A DNA stretch of 64,000 nt from Chitinophaga sancti (GCF_034087045.1 NZ_CP139247.1:7032001-7096000), one strand, 5' to 3'; positions 28,084 through 38,712 are shown, numbered from the stretch's first letter. Notes: generated by a model from the letters alone, not told the origin. Program-made: numbers and translations.

Positions 28084-29177
28084 TGCAGATATATTTAGAC
28101 AATATTGTGTTTACGATTCAAAGGGCGGGCGGTGTGTCCATGTATTGGTATGAGCTGTTGAAAGGGCTCTGCAATACAGATCTGTCACTGAACTTTCTGA
28201 ATGCAGATCCGCATTCTGAAAATCTCTTTGAGCAGCAGCTTGACTACAGCCCTTATCCCTGTATCCGTGAAAGCCGGATACCTTCAAAGTATCTGCGCTA
28301 CCTGCCATTGCGGTACACACTGCCTTCCAGTGCAGTATTTCATGGCGGTTACTTACGTGTATCACCTCAAAAAGATATAGTCAACATTCTCACGTTACAT
28401 GACTTTGCCCATGAGCGAAGGATGGCTACCCGATTCCCCCGCGGGCTGGCCAACATCCGGCAAAAGGCTTATGGCATACGCCATGCAGACGGTATTATCT
28501 GTATCTCAGAAAGTACCCGGAAAGAGCTATTGTATTTCTATCCCAAAACGGATCCTGAAAAAGTCAGGGTTATTCATCATGGTATTGCTGATTTTTTTTA
28601 TCCCCTGAACAAACAGCAGCAGCCTGACTTCGCATTGCCCCCGTCACCTTATATACTGTACATCGGCGTGCGCGGCCACTACAAAAACTTCGATCAGGCA
28701 GTAGCAACATTGCAGTTATTACCAGCCCAATACCAGCTGGTGATAGCAGGTGGTGAACCCTGGCATCCCAAAGACAGGGAGGTACTGGAACAGGCCATTC
28801 CAGGCAGGTATCATATACTCCGGGATGTGAGTTCCTCCACGCTGAATATCCTATACAATTATGCCTGGTGCCTCTTGTATCCTTCCTCCTACGAAGGCTT
28901 TGGATTTCCACCCGGAGAAGCCATGAAGGCAGGTTGCCCGGTAGTTGCTACCTACACCACTTCCATACCGGAAGTGACAGGTACCGCAGGACTGCTGGTG
29001 AAGAATCCCTCCCCTGCTGCATTTGCGGAAAAAATTCAATTGCTCGAAGATCGACATTTCAGGGATACAATTATTCAGGCAGGGTATACCCGATCGCAAT
29101 TCTTTACATGGGACAAAAGCATTCAGGAAACAATCGGTTTTTACAAACATTGCTGGAACACTAAATTTTCACTATGA
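28080..29177 (+). CDS. GT4-type glycosyltransferase
   Basis: 365 residues of a GT-B glycosyltransferase. The N-terminal half has 'AGGVSMYWYELL' and 'LHDFAHER', and the C-terminal donor domain has 'ILYIGVRGHYKNFD' and 'LLYPSSYEGFGFPPGEAMK' with the EX7E acid pair (E in YEGFG and the later E of GEAM). Retaining glycosyltransferase of the mannosyl-/glucosyl-type. It adds a sugar to the lipid-linked repeat unit. ATGA overlaps on both sides. Confidence 0.9.
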   Translation: MMQIYLDNIVFTIQRAGGVSMYWYELLKGLCNTDLSLNFLNADPHSENLFEQQLDYSPYPCIRESRIPSKYLRYLPLRYTLPSSAVFHGGYLRVSPQKDIVNILTLHDFAHERRMATRFPRGLANIRQKAYGIRHADGIICISESTRKELLYFYPKTDPEKVRVIHHGIADFFYPLNKQQQPDFALPPSPYILYIGVRGHYKNFDQAVATLQLLPAQYQLVIAGGEPWHPKDREVLEQAIPGRYHILRDVSSSTLNILYNYAWCLLYPSSYEGFGFPPGEAMKAGCPVVATYTTSIPEVTGTAGLLVKNPSPAAFAEKIQLLEDRHFRDTIIQAGYTRSQFFTWDKSIQETIGFYKHCWNTKFSL

Positions 29178-29917
29178 ATTTCATTTTCAAAATTGCCGAC
29201 GCGGCCAAAGTTTTTTTACAATCAGGAAGAGGTCTCAGTGCTTTGTGGAAAAAAGGAGGATCCATTGCCTCCACCACGATTTTGCATAACTGTAAACACT
29301 ATATTCCGGAAATAAAAACAATCATCGATGTAGGTGCTAATCAGGGACAGTTTGCGCTTTCTGCACGTTACTTTTATCCACGTGCCGGTATTCACTCTTT
29401 CGAGCCGGTGCCGCATGTATTTCACACATTGCAGCAAAACATCAGTAAAGCGAAAGGTATCAGTACGTACAACTTTGCACTGGGTAGTACCAACGGCTTC
29501 CTGGAGTTCTTTCAGAACGATTATTCACATGCCAGCTCTGCACTGCATGTATCCAGTATACAGCAACAGTTTTTCCCACAGACCGCTTCGGAACACCAGA
29601 TCAAAGTACCTGTAAGAAGGATAGACGACCTGTTTAGAAACATTCCTTTTGAAGCACCGGTGCTCCTGAAACTGGATGTACAGGGATTTGAAAAAGAAGT
29701 ATTGAAAGGGGCTGCTGCAAGCCTGGACAAAATAGATTATCTCCTGTTCGAAACATCGTTCGTTCCTATGTATGAAGGAGAACCCCTCTTTGATGAGATG
29801 CATAATTATGTAAAAGAGCTGGGATTTGAATTCATCGCTCCTGTTGGTTTTTGCCAGACGGATGCTTTACAGATTTTACAAATGGACTTGTTGTATAAAC
29901 GAAAAACAGCAGCCTGA
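29174..29917 (+). CDS. FkbM-family methyltransferase
   Basis: 247 residues: motif I 'IIDVGANQGQFALSAR', 'HSFEPVPHVFHTL', and 'VLLKLDVQGFEKEVLKGA' are the complete FkbM set. It ends the tightly overlapping part of the exopolysaccharide operon; a 184-bp gap follows. This is the clearest FkbM enzyme of the locus and probably methylates a sugar hydroxyl. Confidence 0.9.
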   Translation: MNFIFKIADAAKVFLQSGRGLSALWKKGGSIASTTILHNCKHYIPEIKTIIDVGANQGQFALSARYFYPRAGIHSFEPVPHVFHTLQQNISKAKGISTYNFALGSTNGFLEFFQNDYSHASSALHVSSIQQQFFPQTASEHQIKVPVRRIDDLFRNIPFEAPVLLKLDVQGFEKEVLKGAAASLDKIDYLLFETSFVPMYEGEPLFDEMHNYVKELGFEFIAPVGFCQTDALQILQMDLLYKRKTAA

Positions 29918-30101
29918 GCTGATCATCTATTTAACGGAGTAAGAACAAAAAGCGTAGCAGCTTTGTAATAATAAAGCCAGGCCCCCCAAATCCCAACTCC
30001 GATCTTCATAGCCTACCCAAACCTGACAGAGTTAAAAACTAACAGTAACGCCAATAAGAAATTGATATACGGCAACCGATGCCTACTGTAATCTTGTCAC
30101 T

Positions 30102-31505
30102 ATGAAGAATCGCAATTATGCTATACAATATTTACGGCAATTTATTGACTTTACCATACTGGGAGCGGCATTTGTGCTTACCAGATACTATATCAGTACC
30201 AAAGGGGTGATGATATTTACCCACCTTGATTGGATACTGCTTAGTATCAGTATCAGCACATGGATTGCACTCGGCGCCTCACTCCGATTGTATGATGAAT
30301 ATGATCAGGTTAATTCGTTTTCATTTGAATTTGTGGCTGTATTGAAAAATGTATTGTTACAATCATGCGTACTTACCTTCCTGTTTTTTTATCTCTTCAA
30401 AAACTATAGCTATCCGCGCACCTTTACACTATTGTATTCCACATATGTATTTGCGGGTGTATTGTTCACAAGATATGCGGTGAAGAAAACCTTGCTGAAA
30501 CTCCGCAATCAGCGGCATAGAAAAAAGAATGTGCTGATCGTAGGCACTGGCGAAACAGGTATCGACTTTTATCACACTATTACCAATAATGGTCATTTCG
30601 GTTATAACTGTATCGGTTTTGTAGGTGACCAGGCGCAAACACAGTTACATGGTCAATACCTGGGTAACCTCTCTGAACTGACCAATATACTGGAAGCAAA
30701 TGAAATAGACGATGTAATCGTAGCCCTGCCGGAACATGCCAGGGATCAGACAGAAAGCATTATTGTAGCCAGTGAACGCGCCGCAAAGAATGTGAAGATC
30801 ATTCCCAATGTACACCAGTATTGCTCACCTACGATGAGTATGAACCTACTGGGATCTTTTCCACTGGTAAACATCCGTTCCTGTCCACTGGATGATCCGG
30901 CATTACAAAGAATTAAGCGGGTGTTTGATATCGCATTCACACTCGTTCTTTTTACTGCTTTCAGCTGGCTATTTCTGCTGATTGCCGCGCTCATCAAACT
31001 GACTTCAAAAGGTCCGGTATTTTTCAAACAGGAAAGGTGGGGTTTGAAAAATAAAAAGATCACCTGCTATAAGTTCCGTTCCATGATCGTGCAGACCAGT
31101 GAAGTAGATGCGAACGGCAGGTTCCTGCAGGCAACCCGCAATGACAGCCGTGTTACTTCAATAGGCAGGTTCCTTCGTAAAACCAATCTTGATGAATTGC
31201 CACAGTTTTTCAATGTGCTGCTAGGTAACATGTCATTTGTAGGTCCCCGGCCACATGCTACCCCACTTCATATAGAATCAAGGGAAACGGTGCAACACTA
31301 TATGCGCAGGCAGATGGTAAAACCGGGCATCACAGGATGGGCACAGGTAAATGGTTGCAGAGGTGAAACGAGCCAGTCAGGTATGATGCAGAAAAGAGTA
31401 GACTACGACATCTGGTATATTGAAAATTACAGCTTCTGGCTGGATTGCCAGATCATATTCCAGACAATGGTGAACATGATAAAAGGGGATAAGAACGCTT
31501 ATTAA
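30102..31505 (+). CDS. Polyprenyl-phosphate sugar-phosphotransferase (WcaJ/WbaP type)
   Basis: 467 residues. Four N-terminal helices, a CoA-binding-like domain ('[13 protein letters not shown]'), a fifth helix near 285, and the C-terminal bacterial sugar transferase domain with 'FFKQERWG', 'YKFRSM', '[12 protein letters not shown]' and 'FVGPRPHA'. This enzyme starts each repeat unit by moving a sugar-1-phosphate (commonly glucose) to undecaprenyl phosphate in the inner membrane. Followed 4 bp later by a WcaI-like glycosyltransferase. The gap upstream suggests its own promoter. Confidence 0.93.
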   Translation: MKNRNYAIQYLRQFIDFTILGAAFVLTRYYISTKGVMIFTHLDWILLSISISTWIALGASLRLYDEYDQVNSFSFEFVAVLKNVLLQSCVLTFLFFYLFKNYSYPRTFTLLYSTYVFAGVLFTRYAVKKTLLKLRNQRHRKKNVLIVGTGETGIDFYHTITNNGHFGYNCIGFVGDQAQTQLHGQYLGNLSELTNILEANEIDDVIVALPEHARDQTESIIVASERAAKNVKIIPNVHQYCSPTMSMNLLGSFPLVNIRSCPLDDPALQRIKRVFDIAFTLVLFTAFSWLFLLIAALIKLTSKGPVFFKQERWGLKNKKITCYKFRSMIVQTSEVDANGRFLQATRNDSRVTSIGRFLRKTNLDELPQFFNVLLGNMSFVGPRPHATPLHIESRETVQHYMRRQMVKPGITGWAQVNGCRGETSQSGMMQKRVDYDIWYIENYSFWLDCQIIFQTMVNMIKGDKNAY

Positions 31506-31509
31506 GAAT

Positions 31510-32745
31510 ATGTCTGAACGATTATTACTGATTACAGGCAACTATAGTCCTGAGCCAACGGGAATTGGAAAATACAATGGGGAAATGATGCAATGGCTGG
31601 CAGATAAAGGTTACGATTGTACTGTCATTACTACCTATCCTTATTACCCACACTGGAAGATCCAGCCTCCTTATGAGCAACAGGGACGCTGGTATAAAAA
31701 AGAAGTACACGGTACACTCACCGTTTATCGGTGCCCGCAGTATATACCGGCAGCACCTTCAGGTTTGAAACGCATATTGATGGATGCGACCTTTTTTATC
31801 GCTGCGTTCTTCCGGTTATTCACATTGTTGTTTACCACGAAATTCGATGTGGTCATAGTGGTCGTTCCCCCGTTCCATTTAGGCTTTCTTGGCCTGTTGT
31901 ACAAGTGGATCAGGGGGGCGCGGCTGCTCTATCACATACAGGACATGCAGATAGAAGCTGCCCGTGACCTACAGATGATCCGTGCCCGATGGTTGATCAA
32001 TACCTTGTTCCGCATGGAGCGTTTTATCCTCCGCAGGGCAGACCTGGTAAGCAGTATTTCGGAGGGTATGATGCGAAAGATTGCGGCCAAATCAGGCAGG
32101 GACATCTTCTTTTTTCCCAATTGGGTAGCCGTCAGTCATTTCTTTCCCATCACAGGGAGAGCTGATCTCAAAGCAGATTTTGGCTTCAATGCATACGATA
32201 AAGTGATATTATATTCAGGTGCCATTGGAGAGAAGCAAGGACTGGAATCCATCCTGGAAGTAGCAGGCGCTATGCAGACAGATGCCCGGCTCAAGTTCCT
32301 GATCTGCGGGGCAGGCCCCTATAAAACAACTTTGGAAAACAAGGCGCAGGCCATGTCGCTGCACAATGTGATCTTCTACCCTACCCAGCCTTCTTCGCAC
32401 TTCAACCGGTTCCTGAACATGGCAGACATTCACCTGGTAATACAAAAAGCCAATGCCGCCGACCTGGTGATGCCAAGTAAGCTCACTACGATACTGGCAG
32501 TAGAAGGATTAGCATTGATCACGGCCAATGAAGGGACCAGTCTTTACGAGCTGGTAAGGACCCATGAAATGGGTATAGTGGTGCAGGCAGAAAATCAACA
32601 GGCGCTGTATGAAGGATTGCTTAAGGCTATAAACGAAGATTCCGGACACATCACCAGTCGTGCTGGAGACTATGCCCGGAACTTTCTCGCTATAGATTCG
32701 ATTATGACAAGCTTTGAACAGACAGCGATTAAGGCTGCCAGATAA
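31510..32745 (+). CDS. WcaI-like glycosyltransferase
   Basis: 411 residues, GT-B fold. The opening 'LLLITGNYSPEPTGIGKYN' and 'VITTYPYYPHWKI' match the colanic-acid WcaI group. The donor half has 'ILYSGAIGEKQGLE' and 'FLICGAGPY'. It likely adds the second or later sugar to the unit begun by the neighbouring WcaJ-like enzyme. Its last 17 bp overlap the convergent lipoprotein gene. Confidence 0.85.
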   Translation: MSERLLLITGNYSPEPTGIGKYNGEMMQWLADKGYDCTVITTYPYYPHWKIQPPYEQQGRWYKKEVHGTLTVYRCPQYIPAAPSGLKRILMDATFFIAAFFRLFTLLFTTKFDVVIVVVPPFHLGFLGLLYKWIRGARLLYHIQDMQIEAARDLQMIRARWLINTLFRMERFILRRADLVSSISEGMMRKIAAKSGRDIFFFPNWVAVSHFFPITGRADLKADFGFNAYDKVILYSGAIGEKQGLESILEVAGAMQTDARLKFLICGAGPYKTTLENKAQAMSLHNVIFYPTQPSSHFNRFLNMADIHLVIQKANAADLVMPSKLTTILAVEGLALITANEGTSLYELVRTHEMGIVVQAENQQALYEGLLKAINEDSGHITSRAGDYARNFLAIDSIMTSFEQTAIKAAR

Positions 32746-33460
32746 TGCGTGCACCACCTTTTACATCGCCGCTGTATTCAGTGGAATTGAATATCACACT
32801 GCAAAAGCTGATAGTGGTTACGTTATTATCAATAGATACATAAACAGATCCTGATGATGTATCTGTGGTCCATGGAGCGGTAGTGATCGCCTTGGCCGTC
32901 AGTCTGCAATAGCCTGATGGCAGAGCAGAACTGGATTTCTGGATAGAATAGATACCTTCGGCAGGAGGCTGATTGCTCGGAAATTCTACTGTAATAGTGG
33001 CATTACCGTTCGTAGCAGTAACTACGTAATCACTGGTACCAGTAGTACCTACTACCTTATTGAAGGAGAGGTCAACCACACCTTGCAGGGTAGCCTGGTT
33101 ACTATCCAGACCACAGGCATTTGTAGGGCCAGTGACAACAATAGTATCAGAATTGCCGGTGTAAGTACAGCCACCTGTGGTAGTTACAGTTACTGAATAC
33201 ACATATTTTCCTCTGGTAGGAGCAGAGATCTTAGGTGCCGCATCTGTAGATGCGTACCCATTTGGTCCGGACCAGACATAGGATTGAACGGCACTTACAC
33301 CAGTACTGGAGAGAGTGAGCGTTTCATTGTTACCAATGGGACCATTGCTTTTGATTTTGGGCTTAAGGCCTGTATCGCAGGCGGCTCCGCCTTTGGAACA
33401 TCCTGTTAGCGCGCTGATCCATCCTAAGATTAATACGATAAATATAGATTTATACTGCAT
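32729..33460 (-). CDS. Lipoprotein with Ig/PKD-like domain
   Basis: The ATG at 33460 is chosen over an upstream start at 33541 because it begins directly at a lipoprotein signal with a textbook lipobox LTGC (C21). The mature part (about 220 residues) is Thr/Ser/Gly-rich beta, with a PKD-like block 'YVWSGPNGYAS...GKYVYSVTVT' and a second beta domain. Probably surface- or periplasm-exposed. Tail-to-tail overlap of 17 bp with the WcaI-like gene. Function unknown. Confidence 0.7.
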   Translation of the reverse strand: MQYKSIFIVLILGWISALTGCSKGGAACDTGLKPKIKSNGPIGNNETLTLSSTGVSAVQSYVWSGPNGYASTDAAPKISAPTRGKYVYSVTVTTTGGCTYTGNSDTIVVTGPTNACGLDSNQATLQGVVDLSFNKVVGTTGTSDYVVTATNGNATITVEFPSNQPPAEGIYSIQKSSSALPSGYCRLTAKAITTAPWTTDTSSGSVYVSIDNNVTTISFCSVIFNSTEYSGDVKGGARIIWQP

Positions 33461-33540
33461 TGCCAAATATTCATCAATACGAAATAATATTATATGCTTT
33501 ACTGCCGTTAATATGTAACCAATAGCTCCAGCGTCATACA

Positions 33541-33895
33541 AAATGTTCCATTTTTACTACCGCACATAGCTCTTCCGGCAAGAACAACCCTCGTTGCTTT
33601 GGCATCATATTGGATAAAAGGATGTAAATCGGAAATAAATATAGTAAATACTTTAGTTATTAGTATTTTTTAATATTAATAATATATGAACGGATACGGG
33701 TTTAGGCGTGTTAAAAAGATTAAAATTATATCAGAATCAAGGGGTTGGGGGGTATATATTATATATGTAATTTTTTTTAAAAAAGTCAAAATTTAATAGA
33801 GAATTTAACGTTTTAGATGAAAAATGGCTGTTTTCCGGGAGAATTGGGCTTAGGTGATAATGGGGGTTTTAAAATGACTTGTGTGGATAATTTTC
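33541..33895. other. Intergenic region, AT-rich
   Basis: About 355 bp upstream of the PKD-like lipoprotein, strongly AT-rich around 33650-33800, with a TATATATTATATATG tract. No gene, RNA or credible -33/-7 pair was identified. Confidence 0.4.
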
Positions 33896-33938
33896 AAAAA
33901 AAATCGCTTTTACCTGACGGTAAAAGCGATTTTTTTTG
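33896..33938. terminator. Strong bidirectional terminator
   Basis: ATCGCTTTTACC/GGTAAAAGCGAT stem with TGAC loop, extended by A8 upstream and T8 downstream. It ends the leftward GH2 transcript. Confidence 0.88.
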
Positions 33939-33964
33939 ACGCTGGCCTGCGGCCGGCTTATTAG

Positions 33965-36589
33965 TTATTTAATTTCAATGATTTGTTCTGCCAGGTTCCA
34001 GCCGCTCACAGTTACCTGCGCTTTGCCGCTTTTACCAATTGCATCACCACTGATAATCACTACTTTCTCTTCTCCAGGTACTACTGATACATAGTTATCA
34101 TTGTAGAACACAGGCAGAATTCTCTTCTTTGTCTGTGCATCTACCAATGATACCCTGTTAAAGAATGCCAGCGGACCACCTTTAGGATTGCTGATCTTCA
34201 CCTGGATATCATTGCCGGATTTAGTTGCTGTGATCTGTGGCTTAGCAGCCTGCATGTTCTGTAAACCGGAGTAGTTGCCTTTTGCATCAGGGAACCAATA
34301 CAGGTTATCATCCATCACAGTTTTATCAGCTTTAATGAGGCGTACTGCCAGGAACACACCTTCTTTCTCTCCCAGCTTATCCAGGAAAGCTTTGACGTTC
34401 ATGATCTTCTGTACCGTGGATGGACCTATTTCAGTGAACACCTGTGTGATCAGGGTATCATGACCTTTCATGTCATATGCTTTCAATTGCAGCATGATGT
34501 CGTGATAGTAACTGAAAGTATTGTTTACAATGAATACAGTTCCATCGGTTGGATTGATCATACCATGTACAGGTGTAGCACCGGTTCTGTTACCATACAG
34601 ACAGGCGTTTGGATCCAGGTAGTAATCGTAGTGCTGTCCACGTAATGCAGTCCATGGGTTCTGTGTTTTCCAGATGATCACACCTGTGTACCAATCCCAC
34701 ATATGAGAACTGAAACCTTCCATCAGGCCACGGTACTGATCATAGTTTACCAGCTGTGCCTTGTTCGTCCAGTCTCTGATATCTTTGGGTTTACCATATA
34801 CATCCAGTGAATTGAAGTAAGGAATGTATTTGTGATAATCCCATACAGAATCAACACCACCAGGTTTATTTTCAGGACCTACCAGGTTTTCTTTTGGTAT
34901 AAAGCGTTCCAGTGATTCCAGGTCGCCTACGCCAACAGAGCCTACTTCGGAGTTGAACGGCCAGGTTCTTTCATTCCAGAATACATTCAGCGGCTGCCAG
35001 TTGTAAGGGCCGTCGCCATTGCCACCGAGCATATTATAAGACATACTATCGGTGTTGGAGTAATGGAAGAAGTAACGTGTACCATCCAGTTTAGGCATAA
35101 TGCTGTCTGCCAGTACATCGAAGATATCTGTAGGAGGAGTAATTTCATTACCACCACACCAGAATGCCAGAGAAGCGTGGTTACGCAGCAGTTTTACCTG
35201 GTCCGCAGCGGAGTTGATCCACAGGCGGTGATCATCAGGATATTGTCTGCGGGTCCACTGGTCTTCTTTCTTCATTGGGTCTACCCAACGACCGTTACAG
35301 TCGCCGCTCATCCAGAAGTCCTGGAATACCAGCATACCGTATTTATCACAAGCCTGGAAGAACTCAGGTCTTTCGGTGAGACTACCGCCCCATATACGGA
35401 TCAGGTTCAGGTTCATGTCGCGGTGGAAACGAACTTCTGCATCGTAACGCTCGTTGGTGAAGCGGAACATCGCATCGGAAGTGATCCAGTTACCACCCTT
35501 GATGAAGATATTCTGACCATTTACAGAGAGCTCACGGCTTCTGGTGTGTGCATTCCAGAAAGTACGGATTTCGCGTACACCAACAGTGATTTCTTCAGTA
35601 TCGTCTACTTTGGCATTTTCTACAAACTCTACTTTGCTCTTGTACAGGTTCTGCGGACCATAACCGGCAGGCCACCAGAGTTTAGGATCTTTCAGTTCCA
35701 GGTCAGGCAATTGTACTTCGGTATGTGCTTTTGGTGCCAGCGTTACTTTGCTGCTCACGGTTACACCACCTATGGTATAACGCAGGGTACCTGCAATGGT
35801 TTTTGCAGTAGCGTTATCCAGTTCTGCGCTTACCTTGATTGTAGCAGGGGCCTGCTTGCCTTCCGGCCATCTTGGACCTGGTACATTGGTTACCACGTGT
35901 GGGTTGCTGATGTTCACAGCACCTGTTTTTTCGATGGTCACCTTGTCCCATATACCGGTATTACGGTCGCGCATGGGCTGAATCCAGTCCCAACCTGCAG
36001 TGTACTGAGGGCCTACGTTTTTGGCAATTGTACCATCGCCCCCCTGGCCACCATTAGGATTACCTACGTTGACAGGAGGATGTACGATCACCGCCAGGCG
36101 GTTTTTGCCATCCTTTGCGAGGAAGGAAGTAATGTTGTAAGAATGACGGATGTAAGTACCGTAGTGGGTAGTCGCGTTCAGGCGATGACCATTCAGGTAG
36201 ATATCGCAACCGTCGTTTACGCCCCTGAAGTGCAGCCAAACCTGACCGTCAGCAGCAGGAGTCGCTTCTGAGAAGTCTTTTACGAACCAGTAAGTATAAT
36301 GATCGCGCCCTGTGGTATAGATATCAGGTATACGTTCATTATTCATTCCATAGAATGGATCTGGAACAAGTTTGTTGTTCAGTAACGTCGTTAAAACGGT
36401 ACCCGGCACAGTAGCTGGTAACCAGCCTTTGAGCCCATAGGCAGGTGTTGACAGTGCTTCGCCCTTTACAGTGACGTCGGATACATTTGCACATTCCCAG
36501 CCACTATTAAGTTCATATTGGCTTTGCGCCATCAATTGTAAAAAGGGTGCCAGTAAGAGACCTGTCACATTCAGTAGTTTCCGGACCAT
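33965..36589 (-). CDS. GH2 exo-glycosidase (CsxA/beta-mannosidase type)
   Basis: ATG at 36589 (9 codons inside the longest frame) begins a signal peptide (MVRKLLNVTGLLLAPFLQLMAQ). 874 residues: N-terminal sugar-binding domain (W.HFRGVNDGCDIYLNG), immunoglobulin-like domain, TIM barrel with acid/base Glu in WCGGNE (residue 482) and nucleophile Glu in FNSEVGS (548). The barrel resembles exo-beta-D-glucosaminidases and beta-mannosidases of family GH2; the exact sugar cannot be read from motifs. Exported, probably periplasmic. Single gene with its own terminator. Confidence 0.88.
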   Translation of the reverse strand: MVRKLLNVTGLLLAPFLQLMAQSQYELNSGWECANVSDVTVKGEALSTPAYGLKGWLPATVPGTVLTTLLNNKLVPDPFYGMNNERIPDIYTTGRDHYTYWFVKDFSEATPAADGQVWLHFRGVNDGCDIYLNGHRLNATTHYGTYIRHSYNITSFLAKDGKNRLAVIVHPPVNVGNPNGGQGGDGTIAKNVGPQYTAGWDWIQPMRDRNTGIWDKVTIEKTGAVNISNPHVVTNVPGPRWPEGKQAPATIKVSAELDNATAKTIAGTLRYTIGGVTVSSKVTLAPKAHTEVQLPDLELKDPKLWWPAGYGPQNLYKSKVEFVENAKVDDTEEITVGVREIRTFWNAHTRSRELSVNGQNIFIKGGNWITSDAMFRFTNERYDAEVRFHRDMNLNLIRIWGGSLTERPEFFQACDKYGMLVFQDFWMSGDCNGRWVDPMKKEDQWTRRQYPDDHRLWINSAADQVKLLRNHASLAFWCGGNEITPPTDIFDVLADSIMPKLDGTRYFFHYSNTDSMSYNMLGGNGDGPYNWQPLNVFWNERTWPFNSEVGSVGVGDLESLERFIPKENLVGPENKPGGVDSVWDYHKYIPYFNSLDVYGKPKDIRDWTNKAQLVNYDQYRGLMEGFSSHMWDWYTGVIIWKTQNPWTALRGQHYDYYLDPNACLYGNRTGATPVHGMINPTDGTVFIVNNTFSYYHDIMLQLKAYDMKGHDTLITQVFTEIGPSTVQKIMNVKAFLDKLGEKEGVFLAVRLIKADKTVMDDNLYWFPDAKGNYSGLQNMQAAKPQITATKSGNDIQVKISNPKGGPLAFFNRVSLVDAQTKKRILPVFYNDNYVSVVPGEEKVVIISGDAIGKSGKAQVTVSGWNLAEQIIEIK

Positions 36590-36736
36590 AGTTATGCATG
36601 AAAGTTTAGAAGGCAATATTGCCTGTTCACTGTTCTGACAAAAATATACGTTGGAATTCCAAAATCAAAATGATGCTGATTAGTTCGGTCAAATATGAAT
36701 TACAAAAGGAGAATTACGTATTAGAAAGGGGGAAAT

Positions 36737-36766
36737 AAAAAAGCCCCTTTGGTTAAAGGAGCTTTT
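36737..36766 (-). terminator. Terminator of the small lipoprotein gene
   Basis: AAAAAGCCCCTTT/AAAGGAGCTTTT hairpin with one mismatch and GGTT loop, A/T-run flanks, just past the stop at 36779. Confidence 0.7.
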
Positions 36767-36778
36767 AAAATGCGTTGA

Positions 36779-37183
36779 TTATTCTGCTTGTGAAGCGACT
36801 AATACTATTTTAAGATAAAGGTCGCCAGGAGGATCTACTGTTGCACCGGTAGCTCCCTGAATTTCAAGATAGAGTACGCCTGGTTTGTAGGTGTATACAA
36901 TGCTGGAACCGTTGTATACATCCGGTAAAGCTTCCCAGGTAGTACCATCACCGGAAATATATGCTAATACGCCATCAGTCTGGTTTGTACTTTCATTAAT
37001 TTCAGGCATATTAATCTGTACATAGTAAGTTTTTGTAGTCTGGTCATATTGCCAGGCAGTGGAGGCAACCGATGTCTGAATTGTAATGTTGGGAATCTCC
37101 TGTGTGATGTACTCTTTTTTACAGCCTGATACAAGGGACCCCAGGCCTAATACCAGTACAGCAAGCAATAATTTAGTTTTCAT
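36779..37183 (-). CDS. Small lipoprotein, unknown function
   Basis: 134 residues: SPII signal with lipobox VSGC (C21) followed by KK, then a beta-rich domain with 'YYVQINMPEI' and 'YKPGVLYLEIQG'. No recognised family. It has its own terminator and lies 78 bp upstream-side of the HEAT gene's stop, so it may be read through from that operon or transcribed alone. Confidence 0.65.
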   Translation of the reverse strand: MKTKLLLAVLVLGLGSLVSGCKKEYITQEIPNITIQTSVASTAWQYDQTTKTYYVQINMPEINESTNQTDGVLAYISGDGTTWEALPDVYNGSSIVYTYKPGVLYLEIQGATGATVDPPGDLYLKIVLVASQAE

Positions 37184-37260
37184 AAATAAGCATGTATTGA
37201 TTAATTACAGAATAAGGAACATATGTCCTAATCTTCAAATACGATGCCATATTTGTAGAA

Positions 37261-38703
37261 TTAACTCCCTTCTATTGCTTTCAATGTTTTTTCTGCCTGC
37301 TCTTTTACAGCCGGGTTTGCACTCTGCGTCATCGCTACTACCCTGGCTTTCATCTCTTCAGCCTTACGTTCTGCCAGTACCTGCAGAAGTGCAATCTGCA
37401 TGAGTGGTGGTTTATTTTGCAGTGAAATGCCTGCCGTAGAAGCGACCATATTACTCCGCATTGTGAGCAAAACATCCCTGATTAAAAAAATCGTACTACT
37501 GTCCACACGATTCATTTCATACACCAGCGCAGCAATCATAGTGGTATTGCCTAACATGCCTGCTGCTTTGATAGCTGCCGTTTTTACGACCATATTACTA
37601 TCGTTCAGTGCTGCCTGTATCACTCTTGTGGCAGCACGCTGACGGCTCTCGCCCAGCAATAACAACATGCCTGCTTTTACTTCACCTTTTTCTCTTACTA
37701 CCCTGTCTATCCAGTAATTGGTATTGGAAGTATTCAGGTTCTTTTCCGCCATCTTCAATGCTGCTGATCTGAAAGCGGGATCAGGATCTGCAGCAGCATC
37801 GCCTAATACCATGTTGGCATCATTGAACCGCACGGTCACCATTATTTGCAGTGCAGCAATTCTGGCAGGCAACTGTGCATGTGATTTACATTCTTTCAGC
37901 AGGCGGGCAGCAATTTTTCTTGCAGGTTCCTGTGGCCAGTTTTCGGCCATGCGCTGTGCAAATAGTATATACGCTGCCGTTGCATTCGTGCTATCGTATA
38001 CATATCCTGCTGTTGCCGCTGCGGCACGTAACAATGAATCACTGCTTTCATTGCCCATATTGGCAATCGCCATCAATGCAGCCCTGCGTTGACGCAGGTC
38101 TTTGGTATTTGCCAATGCTGTCACCGCATCGAGGCCGCTTAGGTAACGGAGTTCTCCGATGGCATTGATCAGCGCTATTCTGCAATTGCCTTTTGCTTTT
38201 GATAAGGCATATACCAAAGTTGGTTTCGCCACCGGCCCACCGATTTGTATCAGGGCCCTTGTGGCTGCATCGCACAGTGGCTCCTGCACCAGGTAAGGGG
38301 CAATTGTAGCAGCGGCTACGTCATTGCCACATAGCTGTAACTGGCTGATCAGAAAATTTTTGGCGGGGATTGACGGCACCCATTTCAATGCCCTGCACCA
38401 GGCTTTTACAGCCGTTTTACGGGCAGAATCCTGCAGGGCGGCAGTGATATACCTTGTATACGCTGTGAGGGCATATTGCACTCTTATATTCCCGGTCTGC
38501 GACATCATCGCGAGTGTAGTCAACCCCTCTTCTCCCAACTTTTCCAGCTGTTTCATGGAGATGGTTTTCAGACTGTCGTTAGGTGATGGCATTTCCTGCA
38601 GGATCGCATTGATCCGGGTAGCATAGGGAGATGGCTTCCCTTGCCCTGCTGCATGTAGTATAGGGAAGAAAATAAATAATATAATCAGATTCGAACACCT
38701 CAT
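37261..38703 (-). CDS. Exported HEAT-repeat protein
   Basis: 480 residues with an N-terminal Sec signal (LIILFIFFPILHAAGQG). The rest is a chain of about ten HEAT/PBS-type helical pairs, for example 'AATRALIQIGGPVAK', 'ALINAIGELRYLSG', 'AALMAIANMGNESS' and 'AAIKAAGMLGNTTM', spanning about residues 85-470. HEAT solenoids bind proteins. It follows the oxidoreductase gene by 9 bp on the same strand, so it is its operon partner, often seen in Bacteroidota sugar-oxidoreductase loci. Periplasmic. Confidence 0.8.
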   Translation of the reverse strand: MRCSNLIILFIFFPILHAAGQGKPSPYATRINAILQEMPSPNDSLKTISMKQLEKLGEEGLTTLAMMSQTGNIRVQYALTAYTRYITAALQDSARKTAVKAWCRALKWVPSIPAKNFLISQLQLCGNDVAAATIAPYLVQEPLCDAATRALIQIGGPVAKPTLVYALSKAKGNCRIALINAIGELRYLSGLDAVTALANTKDLRQRRAALMAIANMGNESSDSLLRAAAATAGYVYDSTNATAAYILFAQRMAENWPQEPARKIAARLLKECKSHAQLPARIAALQIMVTVRFNDANMVLGDAAADPDPAFRSAALKMAEKNLNTSNTNYWIDRVVREKGEVKAGMLLLLGESRQRAATRVIQAALNDSNMVVKTAAIKAAGMLGNTTMIAALVYEMNRVDSSTIFLIRDVLLTMRSNMVASTAGISLQNKPPLMQIALLQVLAERKAEEMKARVVAMTQSANPAVKEQAEKTLKAIEGS

Positions 38704-38712
38704 GGTACATGG

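Noticed and set aside
35063..36271. 402-residue open frame antisense to the GH2 gene
   Set aside because: It lies wholly inside the GH2 gene, has no recognisable domain or clean composition, and reflects stop-poor codon use on the opposite strand.
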